From Megamerina dolium (lineage: Eukaryota > Arthropoda > Insecta > Diptera > Megamerinidae), in assembly GCA_963854835.1 (NCBI GenBank), contig OY978529.1, positions 47,363,821-47,427,820 on the forward strand: a DNA stretch of 64,000 nt, given 5' to 3'. Shown piece by piece: positions 11,202 to 24,600 of the stretch. The position numbers were made by a program, and so were the translations under genes. The first letter of the stretch is position 1. Every line of letters begins with the position of its first letter. The notes under the pieces are model-generated. The model was given only the letters and a program-made list of their open reading frames with translations, searched no databases and was not told the DNA's origin.

Positions 11202-12570
11202 TGTGATTTTCATGCAATTCTTATTGAATATTGAAAATGCCTTTGAAATAATATTGTAGTTTTCTTGAAATATGTTATATAACTATATGTATTTAATAAA
11301 AGTTAAAAATAAAATTACTAAAAAATTCTTGTTTAAATTTTTAGCCGAAAGCTTTTATAGTAGTAGCTGTAGTAATGAATTGTAAGACCATATTGGTGAC
11401 TTTTCTTTGAAAGTTAATATAATTAAAAGAATTCTCCTAATGATAATATTTTTATAAGAAGAGTAATTAAAAAATTTTAAAACAACATTTGTAGGAAATA
11501 CAAAATCACTATTGTAATGCCTATTTTGCCACAATCTATTATTAAAAATGGTATGAAGATTTTTTCGTCTGATTTTTCATTGCTTTCTTCAAATGTACAT
11601 AACAAGCAAAAAATATATTAAAAAAAAAAATATGTCTATATAACTACCTACAATAATCGGTTCTCGGTAGATGCTCTAATAGCCAATATTTCGCAAATAT
11701 TATTTGGGCACTGTCCCACAGACATGATGGTAATTTAAAACAATCAATACCGTCTTCAAGACTACGACGAAAACAGTCTCCGTTAGAATTCCTGTAAACA
11801 TTATATGTCTGTGGCCCGATATGGAAACCTCTGCCAAAACATGACAGTTTAAGACAGCGTGCGACAGATTAGTACTTGCTAGAAATAGATTAAAGCCCTT
11901 TGCACTGATGGGGTTCATAAAAGTCGGCGCATTACATATATTCTAAAAGGTACTCACCCCTTGCATTCGCATCGGTGCTCCCTCAGACACTGTGGGAGTT
12001 CATTGGCACCGCACAGTATAGTAACAGTAACAGCTTTCTTATGTGGCAATACGCTTGTGGCACAATTACCTTTCTTATTGGAATTTCGTCGCTATTCCTA
12101 TATTTTTTTTCATTGCTATTTATATTTTCATGTTGTCATAGAAAAAATCACAGAGGGAGACAGGTCGGTTGAGTACTGAGATTATAGCAACCACAAATAG
12201 CTTATATATAGTTGCCATAGGTGTTGAAGGGTCCCGTAGACGGCATGTAATGGGCTTTTACCTATTAATATACCTCCAGATTAAAAAATGGAGTAAGTGA
12301 AAGTAGCCGTCACCTTCTCCTGGCGGAATAAAAAAGAAAAAACACTCCAGCGTCAGTTTCTTACAAAATTTATTTTTATTCAAAAAAGAGGTCAAAAGTG
12401 GTATTTCGAAAGTACTCTATCCCTTGCTTGTGAGAAGAAAGTGAAATTCGAATTTCGGTCTTACTTTAAAGTAGGCTACAAGGATTACTCTCTCTCTCTC
12501 TAGTACGACATGCAATTTTAAAAATAGTACAAAACGTATGGACCTATAGAAAACAAAGATTAAAAAGATT
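11202..12570. other. Gene-free stretch after the receptor
   Basis: AT-rich sequence with short open frames in all directions and none with recognisable homology. It is probably partly the receptor 3' untranslated region; AATAAA-like words occur around 11,295. Confidence 0.4.
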
Positions 12571-12616
12571 AAATGGGTATTGTACATACAATACCCATTT
12601 TCTGCTGGGTATTGTA
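12571..12616. repeat. Inverted repeat with a third partial arm
   Basis: Arms 12571-12584 and 12587-12600 are a perfect 14-bp inverted repeat (AATGGGTATTGTA core) with a 2-bp centre. Part of the arm (GGGTATTGTA) recurs at 12607-12616, next to the (TA)n tract. Confidence 0.8.
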
Positions 12617-12629
12617 TGTACAATATATA

Positions 12630-12639
12630 CATATATGTA

Positions 12640-12715
<76 letters not shown>

Positions 12716-12762
12716 GTATGTATATATACATAAATATATATATATATATACATAGATATATA
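12630..12762. repeat. (TA)n microsatellite
   Basis: TA dinucleotides with CATATG and TACATA interruptions. The long Tyr/Ile frames in it are artefacts of the repeat. Confidence 0.95.
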
Positions 12763-13477
12763 CACCATCACATTCCGCCACCACATCACTACAATAAGTA
12801 TAGTTGTTGCATTGCATACGTATGACAAAAAGTACCTCATAATTTACAATTCAGGTTTTTTTAGACAACGAACGAAATTATTCCAACATACTTTTTTACG
12901 CTTGTTGTGCTTCTTTTTGCATCTGATTCTGCTTTGACATATTCTTTTTTCTGCAAAAGCATATAATAAAACGCAGTGACTATGACGGCGCACTCTTGGA
13001 CAAAATACCTCAATTCTTATGGTTAATTAAAAAAAAAAGAAATTATTTAAGATTGCAACATATATTGATATAAAATAGGACCTACTTGTGGATCATCATA
13101 AACAATAATTTTAGTTTCAGTTCCAGATTTTTCTTAGAATTGAATTTAGTAAAATTAATTTCGTAAAACTGAGCACCCTATTATATTGTCTTGTAACATA
13201 GTTTCAAAGATAATTTACGATTCAAAATAATTATTTAAGTAGATTCTTGGGCACTCCTCCCCTTGACCTGTTATTCTCAGTTGCAAGAGAAGCATCATTA
13301 TTGCTTAGTGAAATATATTTTAGTTTTGGACAGAAATAGTGATGCATTTCTGATTAAATGTCGTTAAAGGAATTTAAGTTCTTTCACTCCACTGTGCGGC
13401 GGCAAACATAAAATTATTGTACTAGAAATATGCAAGCTTGTAAAGTGCATTATATGCAGTAAATGAGTACTCAGTAC

Positions 13478-13480
<3 letters not shown>
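12763..13480. other. Gene-free stretch
   Basis: AT-rich; nothing recognised. Confidence 0.4.
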
Positions 13481-13540
<60 letters not shown>

Positions 13541-13544
13541 ATAC

Positions 13545-13632
<88 letters not shown>
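13481..13632. repeat. (TA)n microsatellite
   Basis: TA dinucleotides interrupted by CA units. Confidence 0.95.
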
Positions 13633-14060
13633 CTACAGTTAGGCATAAAGAGATAGTCATGGGATAATTTCTCGAAATATTGTTTGCATACTTGTTCATT
13701 TGCTCGTAGTTTGCTTCCCATATATTAATGGACAAAGGAATTGGCATGAGTTCGCAAAGCATTAGTACATGTACTATGTGTCCTTACAAACATTTTATAT
13801 AGGTTCTCTAAGCTTACATACCGAATCAGTATCGTTTGTATAAACGTTTATCTTGTTCCTTGTAAACGGTATAGAGAATTTCGAAAATGTCGAAAAGTCA
13901 TGAACTATGTCCATATGAAAAATCAAAAAGAGTTTTTGGATTACTATCTGGCCTATAGTATTTCGAGAATGCAGAGTTATAATATTGCATTGAAAAATCG
14001 TTTTCTGCGAACGAATATATGAATTATAGTTGCTATTTACAGGCTCTGGAAATCTTTTTG

Positions 14061-14213
14061 ACTGAGCTTCTCTTCCAGCACGGTTGTACGAATTAAATTT
14101 GGATATTGTTAGAAGGGACCTACTTATATTGGCCGGTTTCGAATCGCGGTACCCTTGTGACATCACTTGCTCTGACTTTTGTCAATTGCTTGCGGATATG
14201 TGGGCATCGTTTG
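14061..14213 (-). mobile_element. tRNA-derived SINE, 3' part (copy 1)
   Basis: The plus strand carries GAGCTTCTCTTCCAG, then TTAGAAGGGACCTACTTAT, then CTTGTGACATCACTT, in the same order as the full copy at 54090-54423. The tRNA head and part of the body are missing. Confidence 0.75.
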
Positions 14214-14499
14214 AATACATTTTTTTTTAATATTGCCTTTGCCAGGAGAATATCGTCGACAATTCAAACACTTGTTAAAAAGTGTCCGCTTATGAACGTA
14301 ATCACTATAGCATGCACACTCAAGTAGATAGAATACATGCAAATAAATCTGAGTACGCATATATAAGTACATTCTTTATAGGAACGTATATTGGACTTCC
14401 TGTCCATCAACAATAACAAAGACGATCATGCACGACATCTGGACGGATTCTATTTTTCACTTGTAATTATGAACAGCAGCATAATAATACATACATTTA

Positions 14500-14503
14500 T
14501 ATA

Positions 14504-14570
<67 letters not shown>

Positions 14571-14603
14571 ATATATGGTATATACATATATACAATATAT
14601 ATA
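14500..14603. repeat. (TA)n microsatellite
   Basis: TA dinucleotides with GTATA interruptions at the right end. Confidence 0.95.
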
Positions 14604-15189
14604 AAGGTCACTGTACTACTATTTTGCATTCCTTCGTCTACTCGTATGGATAAAATAGGAAGTAGATAGTAAATTATATTCCATAAGAACATGAATAAAT
14701 GTTTTGAATTGAAGTGTGCAGGCAATGTGCCTCAAATTGTTCGTCTGGCGATGGTAGCTTTCCGATTGCATATGCCCGATGGGACTAAATGGGGCATATT
14801 TTATGTTTTATCTGATTCCGAATGACTCAATTAGACCTTACGAATCGTTAGATTTAAGTTGGCACGATATACTATGTACGATGTACGATATTCCAGATGT
14901 AAAACTCAGCTGATATATTGCTAGATATAGTGTCGTTATCGTTATTAGTGTCGTTAGGTGTTATTAATCACGAAGGCGTGCATTTGAATAACCTACATAC
15001 ATTTTCTTTTTCATATCTAAATCTGCTAGAAGATACCATCACAATGCGAAAATATGGCTGAATAAAACGTAAAAAATCCTAGTTTAAGACTAAAAACTAA
15101 CTAAATTTAAATATATTTTAATTAAAGGATACATTTTATTAATTCAATGTAAAGCATGATGCAAGAGTTAATGAACAATCAGCGCATGC
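14604..15189. other. Gene-free stretch
   Basis: Nothing recognised. Confidence 0.4.
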
Positions 15190-15758
15190 TCTTTCAAGCA
15201 ATTTTCAAGAAAACTCAGATCAAGCTTAAAATGAATCAGTTATGGTGGCTGTTACACAAAAGATCAAAGTTGAATCTCAAATACAAAGTGCTATTATATA
15301 AAGCAATCCTGAAGCCAATTTGGACTTATGGTATTCAGTTTTGGGGCACCGCATCTCCCTCAAATATCGAAAAATTGCAGCGAATACAATCCAAGTGTCT
15401 GCGAATTATTGTAAACGCGCCTTGGTATATGAGGAACGTTATTATCCATCGAGATTTAAATGTACCCAGAATTTCTGAGGAAGTTGCAGTGTCCTGCAGA
15501 AGCTACATTCAAAAATTACGCAATCATCCGAATCCCCTTGCTAGGCAATTGTTGCTGAGCACGGGGCATCGTCGATTAAAAAGAAAAGACATACTGAATA
15601 TGCTGTGAAATTGCTATACCTCGCGACTCAACAAATTGTGATGGAACGTAGGGAATATCACATAATTTTAGTTAGTTTGTAAGATTTGAATACTTATTGT
15701 TAGTTTCTAAGTATTTTAGAAAGATTCAATAAAAAAGCTTATTTAAAAAAAAAAAAAA
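15190..15758 (+). mobile_element. Jockey-clade LINE, 5'-truncated 3' end with poly(A)
   Basis: The open frame ending at 15608 carries the C-terminus of a jockey-type ORF2: LWWLLHKRSKLNLKYKVLLY, AILKPIWTYGIQFWGTAS, then IQSKCLRIIVNAPWY. That is the thumb and connection region after the reverse-transcriptase core. The stop is followed by about 120 bp of 3' untranslated sequence, an AATAAA at 15728-15733 and an A-run at 15745-15758. The reverse-transcriptase core and endonuclease are absent, as expected for a truncated reverse transcript. Homology starts near 15196; no clear target duplication was found. Confidence 0.85.
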
Positions 15759-15879
15759 TTCTTATCGATAATTCTACTAAATGTTGCCGTAATTTTTACT
15801 GTTAACAAGCAAAACTGCCACATCTGGAGATCGGAAAAGTTACAGTTTGGTTTTAGAATGGTGACACCATTGGTCTATT

Positions 15880-16190
15880 TTTCTTTAAAATTGTGCTGAA
15901 TTGCCATTTCAAGTTTGTTAATCGTGTTGTCTGTCGTCTCGGCGATGCCAATTGACCAATTTGGAGCTGCGATTTGACGCTGTTAGACTTTTTTTGTGGG
16001 GTGCCGTAAAGGACATGTTATTCGAACAACCCATTAACGATTCAGGCCCTTAAGGTGAACCAGAAACCGTCACCAAGGTCTTGGAAAACTGGTGTTTTCT
16101 TGGTGTTCCATAAATAATGGAAATGTTTGCTCTTTCAAATAAACCAATAATATACCGAGAAAAATGTGTTTTTGCTTATTTTTTTGGAAT
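15880..16190 (+). pseudogene. Mariner/Tc1-superfamily transposase C-terminal scrap
   Basis: Broken frames read LWSCDLTLLDFFLWGAVKDM followed by an ALK-like stretch, resembling the PRSCDLTPLDYFLWG block that carries the last catalytic acidic residue of a common insect DDE transposase. A VLENW-like and a short C-terminal tail follow. Several stops interrupt it. Confidence 0.55.
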
Positions 16191-17279
16191 TTTTAAAAAG
16201 AAACTTGTATATGGTCCACCATGTATATTTTAATTATCTGTCGTGTTTGTTTACATTGTAATTTTAGTTACAGCGGCTGTTCTATTGACAGCGGATTAAC
16301 TTTTAATTTTTTAGGTGTTCATTACACGATCAGCTTTATCGACTTGATTAACTCAGTTTATTAATAAGATTATTTGACTATTTTTATTTTATTGGTTTTT
16401 ATTTAATAACTATTAAATGAATTGTATATAATTGCAATATAAAGAACGATTCTGAACGTCATGTGGTATGTTGGCTATATGACAGCCTGGCTCATTACGA
16501 GTGCACCGAAGTAACGGGTAGGATTCTTGACCTCATCAATGAGGGAAGTGGTTTTGCATAAAGTGTGAGGCAATCGCAAATTAGCTTTACAAACTCTGTA
16601 TGCAAACTAAAGCAGGTTTTTCTTAAATTGGAAAGGAGTTGAATGTATTAAAAAAAAAGTTTGAAAAGTATAACGCAATTTATAAAACATTCAAATTAGT
16701 TGCTTCTTCTGCCTCCGAAGGGAAAATCGGTGTTTAACAAAAAAATCATTCACTGTTATAAGTAAAATGGTTACGCAGTCTACATCATCTGCGTTGATTC
16801 AGTTTTCAACTACAGTGCAACCTCTACCACCTATTCCTCGACTACTATCTTGTCTTGAGCCGATACCACTGATAACTTTTAGTCTCCCTGTTTTGTCCGG
16901 CAAATAAACATTCGCTAATATACATTAATTCTTCAATAATTTTCCAAAAGTGATATTGACAATTCCCCAGCGCTTGTCGCTTCTATAAGCACCACTTCTG
17001 CCTCAAGCGCCGCAAAGGACACAGTAGTTTTCTAGGGAGCTGTCGCTCCGGAACAATTAATCGTATTCAGTCCAGAATTCTTGAAACTATTTGCAGAGTC
17101 CTTTGTATATTATATTATGTCGGAAAATGCAGGCTCCACCAGAGCACCTTCGATAAAGGAATGAGGATGATCGATGAAACGAAACATCACGAAACATGGC
17201 AACTCGCAGTATTCATTGAGAATATCAAGCTCCTGAGTTGTGGTTCAAATCCCGAAGTCTTTTCCTGTAGTGCTGCACG
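16191..17279. other. Gene-free stretch
   Basis: No gene or clear element recognised. Confidence 0.4.
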
Positions 17280-17530
17280 TGGCAATGACGTTCGTGCCAA
17301 GTTGTTGAAAACCAGAGACGATGAGCTGCTCATCTGCATACACTAGCTCATGGTTGGGTGAAATCATACCCTATAATTGGAGACTCAGTGTTCTCTACCC
17401 CATGAACAAGATTATAGACGTCACAATTTGCGCTAACTACCTTGGAAAAAGTCTTCTAAGTATCGAAACTTGTATCGTGCGTACTCTCCAGTCTGAAGCC
17501 TATTGCCTATTGCAGATTGAAGCCTTTGTG
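17280..17530 (+). pseudogene. LINE reverse-transcriptase fragment (same family as 32056-33588)
   Basis: Frames read RAKLLKTRDDELLICIH and then NWRLSVLYPMNKIIDVTICA. They correspond to AELFKTGGDELLTRMH and DWRLSVLCPVHKKGDPTICA of the young copy at 32056-33588. Frameshifts and a stop separate them. An old fragment of the reverse-transcriptase N-terminus. Confidence 0.75.
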
Positions 17531-19443
17531 AAAAATGACAAGCTAAAAACAGCTGATTCACTTTAACTGGCTCAACTAAATTAGCTATAATTAGGAACAT
17601 TTCTGCTCCAAATTTATTTGAAAACTAAAACTTTATCTTATGATCCTCCTCGAGAAATTCGTTCCATAGACATAGTAATTGTACCTTTAATATATAATAT
17701 GACCTGTATAAGACCCACAAAAGAAAAACGTCCCTGCTGCTCTACCATTTGGATTGTGCGCAAAATAATTTCTCTGTTCATGTGTCCCTATTCACTTGTG
17801 GATTGGTCGGCTCTAGTTAGCCACATGAAGATAATTAATGGAGGTAATTAAGTCAACTACAAGATACATATTTTAATTATTTCTCGAAAAATGTATCGTT
17901 TTCCAATAATTTGCGAAACCAAAATTTTCAGCTCGAAACGCGATAATTTTTATTTGTTGGAACTAAAAAAGGGATGAAAAAAATAAGATAGGAAATTTTA
18001 TAGCGAGCAATTCCATTTTTTATGATAAATGAGATCCCGGATATTCTCGAAAAACTAAACGAACGAAATATAATCGGAAGATGGAGCGAATTTGGATTGA
18101 GGCTTTGTAAATAAGCTCATATCGATCCATTAAGAAAACTAAGACAGTCCATGAGCATAAGTAAGGTTCGTAACGATTGTACAACCATTCTACTGGAGTA
18201 AAGTTGGCAGACACTTTGTGATACTTATACGATATTTGAGTTAAATACTCAAGAATAAATATGAGATCTTACGGAGATCTTAATGCGAATATAATTATTA
18301 CAATAAATGTTGCAATTTATAAATTTGAAAAATTCAATTTTTATTAATTATGTCAACCGACTGTCTATTCATTTTCCAGCTAATTTAGCGAACACCGGTT
18401 AGGTCCCCTGTAGGTACATGCATCCAATAATTAAAAGTTTTGCTCAAGAAATACGCATTTTCAGATTATAAATACTTGCACTTATCTACGTATATACTAC
18501 ACTATATAATAATTTTACAGGGAAATACTAGTGTTCATTACACAAATAATATGTGTGTGTGTGTATGTGTGAAATTGTCGATGATGACGTTATTTTTTTC
18601 ATTTTGTGTATTTTTGCTTATTTCTCTCTTTCATTCCTTCTCTCTCTCTCTCTCTCTCTCTTTTCTGTGTGCTGTTCTTCTAGTCACTCTTGCAGTTGCT
18701 GGTTTTTCTGCTTTGGCCAAATTGCACCGCTACCAGCTCTAGCAACAGCAGGAGCGTCGTTGAATAGTTGTTGTTTTTGTTTTTAAGCTTAACATTACTG
18801 TGATCAAGTTGACAACGTTAGTTGGAATTTTATCACAACGGTTGATGGTTTGACGTGTATATCGCGGACACGCATCGCAAAAATGCAATACAAATGCAAT
18901 ATAATAAAAAATGATGTGTAAATCGTTACGCTTTGTCGCATTGATGTCGTTGCACATGTAACCGTTGTATAGCGCCATCCTATACTTTTAACGCGAAAAT
19001 TTGTGAAATACCTAACCTAAGCACACACCTATCCAACTGACTGACCATCTATGTGTCTATGCATATGCGAGTACCTACATATAAGTGTGTATGCGTATGT
19101 ATGTATATATGTATGTATTTTGTTTCTGTATCAATGATCTAAGTTCACATTGCTGCTGCTGCTGCTACTGCTGAAAACTGTTGTCCACCTTTTTGATTGG
19201 TGAATTATTTAGTAAGCAATCAATCGTATCCAAAGTGAAATAACTGAAATGAAATGTTTATTAACACACTCGATGTTTTCTGTTTTCGCCCACACCCACA
19301 TAATTTGTCAACATTTTTCACTACTAACGAATGGAGAGGGTAATTGAAAAAATAGCTAGTTATTTGTTAACCTTCTTGCTACATATTATCTCACGATACT
19401 TGTGTGCATACGGTCTTCTGTGCACGCGGTAGGCAATTGAAAA
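17531..19443. other. Gene-free stretch with simple repeats
   Basis: No gene recognised. Contains a short (GT)n near 18551-18571, (TC)n at 18639-18660 and a GCT triplet run near 19153-19173. It may include 5' regulatory DNA of lowfat, but no site can be supported. Confidence 0.4.
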
Positions 19444-19577
19444 ACTTGTTCTTTCTAACGGTGCGCACCTGTCGGCAACTAATTGACGATACGTTCGACA
19501 GCAAACATTTGCTATGAGAAAGCTTCTGAAGGTGCTTTGTATTAAAGCTCTGAAAAAGTGACGCAAGAATTCTGTCG
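19444..19577 (+). mobile_element. tRNA-derived SINE body fragment (copy 2)
   Basis: GTTCTTTCTAACGGTGCGCA then CCTGTCGGCAAC, GAGAAAGCTTCT and GAAAAAGTGACGCAAG follow the order of the full copy. The head and the 3' third are missing. Confidence 0.65.
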
Positions 19578-21203
19578 TTCAGTATGGACTTGATGAATAA
19601 GTACTAGGTACATTCTTATGTTGTCCAAATTTCATTCTATAATTCTGTAATACGCATTATTCTCTTTGGTTTTCAATCAATAATCTTCATACACAACATG
19701 CGCAAAATCGATCATACTTGTTGATCGTTGATTGACTTACAGTGCACACATAACCAGCGCCAATTGTAATTGGCCTTTTTGACACTATTTTTTTGTGATG
19801 TGCGCTATACGCATATGCCCGACATCTAATTCAACATTAACATGCAAATTATTTAGTTTGTTCGTGCATTGTGAATGGCCAACATTGTTTCGTTACAAAT
19901 TATTCTCAAGAAATGTTCGCGCGGTGTAAAACTGTTGTATGCCGCGAATGAATGAAAAAATCTTCATTCGGGCGGAGGAAAAAAAAAAAAAGAAAATCAA
20001 TGTATTAAAAATAGACAAACATTTTTCTGTGTGACAAATCATTATTTTATAGTAATAAAACTAGTTTTCAATCTTTTCCCTAATATTGGTATACAAATGA
20101 ATATTCGTAACCATCGGTTATTTAAAAAAAAAAAAAACAGCTTACCACTCAGTGATAATGTGGCTAATTTATTCAATTGTTCAATTGCCAATGTCACTGC
20201 ATTAAATCAATTTTGCATGATTATCTTACTCATACGTTGCAATGAAACGTGTCCGAATACAATACATAAATAAAATGGTTTTATAGTCCCATACGCAAAG
20301 TCTGAAAGCATACAGTGAAGTGCGATAAAATAGAGCCGACATATTGAAAATGAATATTTTACAAACTCTTTCCATTTTTATGAATATTTTATTTTTATTT
20401 TGACGCAGTAAAAAAACTATAAAAATCAAAATTCTTCAATAGGCCTCTTTAATCTTTTGCGACTCTGTTGAAATACATATGTAGATGTTATAATTCAAAA
20501 TATACAATTTGTGTGAGTTAAACAAAAGACATCATTAACTTTACCTCAATACTTCACAGAGGAATAGTTAATCAACGTCTGGACATTGAATCCACTCTTC
20601 CTAAATCTAAATTATGTTTACTTGATAAAATTACATTGAAATTGTAATAATATGTATGAGGACAGTGACTTTGGTTGAGTTGAGTTTTAGATTCAAAAAT
20701 TACTTTATTTTAATGCGCAACCGTTTGCACAACCATTAGTCAGCTTCTAGTTATATTCAAAAAGCAAATACGCAATTTATTCTAAAATTAATGAATAATA
20801 TTCATATTGAAAATGGTAACAATAAAAATCGTTAATGGATTTTTTTCTTCTTTTTATATATTTGTTCTTTGTGTGGCTCTTTTTTTTTATCGCACAACAC
20901 TGTATATTCGAAAACATACGGTTATTTTATTATCTTTCAATTTGTTCATTTTTGTTGGGTGCAAATAATAAAGCCTTTAAAACGGTGCTGAATGAATGGA
21001 TATTATTCAGTTACACAATGTTGGGCACTTACGCTCATCCAGTGTAAGCTGCTGAACCAACAAAGATTTCTTCTTTCCTCCTTTATGTTCACGCAGTGTA
21101 AACGTGGCATTAGAGTAGCTCTACATACATATGTATGTATGTATATGAGAGAAGCCATAGTGGGTTGTTGCGAATAGTAAGAAAATGATGCCGTATATAC
21201 ATA
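19578..21203. other. Gene-free stretch
   Basis: AT-rich; no gene recognised. Confidence 0.4.
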
Positions 21204-21601
21204 CAAGGTGCGACAATTATGTATTAAGACTGCCTCTAGAAAACACAATTAAAACACGATATCTGCTAGTTTTTCGGTATATTTATTCGAAATATTCTCC
21301 TCCTGATTCAATACACTTGTTACATCGATTTAATAGTGATTCAAACGCAATGACGCATTGACGAACAATGAGTGCTATGTGACTTTTTTCTCTCTTTGCT
21401 CCATGTTAAAAATTCAACATCAAACGAACACATGTTTTGTAAAATGAATGTCAATACACATTAAATGTCAACCAAATGCCATGAAATTTTGACAGTTAGT
21501 AGAGGAAGGTTGAAGCTTCAAAACGCATGTACTCTCATATAGATGGCGCGCTTGGTTGCTGAGATATGGTTCGAGTCTTAATACATAATTGTCGCACCTT
21601 G
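21204..21601. mobile_element. Mariner-type MITE with perfect 28-bp terminal inverted repeats
   Basis: The ends are perfect 28-bp inverted repeats beginning CAAGGTGCGACAATTATG (21204-21231 and 21574-21601), flanked by TA at 21202-21203 and 21602-21603, the mariner/Tc1 target duplication. The 398-bp interior on the minus strand, just inside the left end, carries a short scrap resembling the last residues of a transposase (ESLLNRCNKCIESGGEYFE then stop). It is probably an internally deleted mariner-like element. The perfect repeats suggest recent activity. Confidence 0.85.
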
Positions 21602-21603
21602 TA

Positions 21604-24600
21604 TATACATTGTATTTGACCAAATCTCCAACTTGTTTTTATTATAACTGTTTTTGTAAAGATTTCGATGAATACGGTTCTGATGTGTCATCGATTTTGA
21701 AGCCCTTCAAAATTTACTCAATCTTTGTTTTAGAAGATGTATTAAATTCATAAACAATAATTTTACAGCGGATCAAAGTCATAATTTAATTTGTATGTAA
21801 ATAAACATTTTCAAATGATCTTACTTTATTTTTGCCTATAACTTCAAATTTCCTACAATATCACGAATATTATAGGAAAGTTGGATGCATTTCCAAACAA
21901 ATATAACAAGTCCTAGTATGTACTAATAGGTTAATATCTCCACTGCGATATAACTTGATCAGCGAGGTATGTTATGGTATGTACAAAATTACAATTTATT
22001 CGCGACTAAACTTAACATACCCTGAGCGACCAGCTAATTACGTTGGAAGCACATTAGCACCAACTACTAGTAATACATTTTCGCACAATTTATACCCTAC
22101 GGCTAATGATGATTTAAAATTATTTGTACGCACACGAATTTTATTAAAATCATCACAGCCGATCGATATCAAAATTGATGATCGTGCAAGTGCTGCAATA
22201 TTTGTGCTTAAAAAGAAGCAATACAAGTTAACGCCAATAAAAGCAACAACCGCAAGAAACAAGTACAACAGTATATGCAACAGCAGCTACAATAGCTGCA
22301 CAATAAAAAAAGAAAAAAATACGCAAAACCAGCGATAACCCATGGCATAGTTATAAAGGTAACGCAATACGAAGGAGTAGTTTTATATCATGGTATAGGA
22401 GTATAAGGTGAAGAAATTAAAAACGCTTTCCTTTGGCTTCGGCTTATAATTTAACAACAGTTTTTCTATAGTGGCAAAATAGTGTGTGTGTGTGTGTGCG
22501 CGTGATTGACGACACATTTCCTTAAGACAAATAATTGTCTTTAGTATGTATTAAAAACATTTTTTAATATGATTTGTTCTTCAAAATCACTTTTAAAAAC
22601 CGGATAATCAATTAAAATGAACGTTTACAACGATATAGTAGAGTCGTCCTTAGTTGTTGTGCACACTTGTCTTGATTTATGTGATGCTCTTGTAATTCAA
22701 CTGAAAAAACAATCTTGACTTGATTGCCGTTTTCGAAATTCCATTCTAATCTGTTTTCGGTCATTTTTGTTAACAACAGCAACGATTACATTTTAATTGT
22801 TTAATAATCTGGAACCATTTTGTGTAAATAGTACACCCATAGCTCGCTATACGGCCTCGAACGTTCCGGGAAAGTTGGCTGCTCAATTCAATGTAACTAA
22901 AAAAAAATGTTTAATTCTATTGTTTTATAAAGAGATTCGAATACAGAGTCTAATCTCTTTATTAAGATGATGAAAATTTTTGTGTTTCATGCTTCTTAGA
23001 TTTTATCTATTGTACAATAACGAACAAATAGTTCTTACAGTTATGTCATGGTATGTCAAATGTTTGAAGGAAGCTCCGGATATATGTATATATTCTTGAT
23101 GAGCGATATAACGATGTGTATCCTGAAGCATAAATTGAATATCGAAATTTTTCTTTCGAACGGTCACAAAGGTTCTGCCATTCGAAACCGGTTAAAATAA
23201 GCTCCCTTCTAATCTAATTCAAAATTTAATACGCACAACTATACTGGAAGAGAAGTTCAGCCAAAGTGTCATTTGGCTGTGACGTAACACTGGTCCAGCT
23301 GCTAGAGAAATGACAAAATGGCGAACTAATTGAAAATGAAAGTGTAAATAATGCGGAATAAATGAATGAATAAAGCAACCGTTGGGCAAGTGTGATTCAC
23401 ATACACAACTGATTCTGTCAAATTCACTGAGAACCAATTAACGCTAAAAGATGGGCACAACCTTAGTATTTCGTCATCCGTGCGCTATATAATTAGGAGA
23501 CAGCTAGGTACATAAACGGTCAACTCCACAGGAAAAGTGTTTATCTTGATAATGTTATCAGGCAATATGTTGGCAATGGTGACAGTATATTGCTCATAGA
23601 AAGCAATAGTTCTCAGAGCATTATCTTGATAAATATTTCCTGTCATGAACTGTCAGTTTCCTAATTTGACAGCCAATTTTTCATTTCTACTGAAAGTTCA
23701 TTGCGGCATAATAACCGCATTCTTTTGCACGCGAGTTGTAAAGGGTAAAAGGTAAAAGGGCAAGTACAAATAAACATTTATTTTAAATAAACAAATATAT
23801 TTACCACAGATTCCGCAGAATTTTTTATTTTTTGTTTTTATTTCGTTTATAAATTTCACGAATAACCATATATACCACCAGCGTTGCTAAGTAACTGAAG
23901 GGAAATTTATTATTCAAGTAAAAGGGAAATTAAATGCGAGTAGGTGTTCTTTTGAAACTCGGTGCAATATATTTATTTATTAATTTTTACCTATGGTAAA
24001 ACGCACATACGAAGCAATCAATGGCGAGCCACGTCCATTATTTATAGTAGTTCCTATATAAAGTGCCTGAACTTCTTTTAAATATAAACTAGTGTAACTT
24101 CGGCAATCTTCTTCCTAGAACAAGCCTACTTGACCCTTAAATTATTATTGTGTTGGGAAAAAATATAACAGTTGTATGAATAACTAGTCAATCATCTAGA
24201 CCTTCGTCTTAAAATTTTTGGTATCGTTTTTAGATTTTCGAAATTTCAACGGACGTTTATCGAAAGTTGTGAGCTGTTTTTAAAATCTCCACTGACTCCT
24301 CAATGAAAATAATAGAAATTCGCAACAATTGTTATCAAAATACAAAATTATCAGCCATTTACATAATCTCTACACAAGCCTAGCCTATTACTTTCAATAG
24401 ATCGGTAGAATCGCCATTTAAAGCAGTCATCCGAATCGTGTACAGCCTTAATTCTCACCAAATTTCTTAAAATGTGAATTCATCAGCTTTGAACTTTTTA
24501 AGAACTTAAAAAAAATATTGCATATTTGTTAGGCTGAATGGGGATTTTTTAAATCTTTTTTAATCGAAAACTTAATTTTTAAAGATTTTGTAGAAACGCT

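Noticed and set aside
12417..12840. Long Tyr/Ile open frames in (TA)n tracts (also at 3636-3827, 13364-13762, 14391-14725)
   Set aside because: They are low-complexity translations of dinucleotide repeats, open on both strands, with no start context or homology.
21955..22338. 127-codon open frame upstream of lowfat
   Set aside because: Non-ATG start, no homology recognised, composition like surrounding DNA; may be chance.
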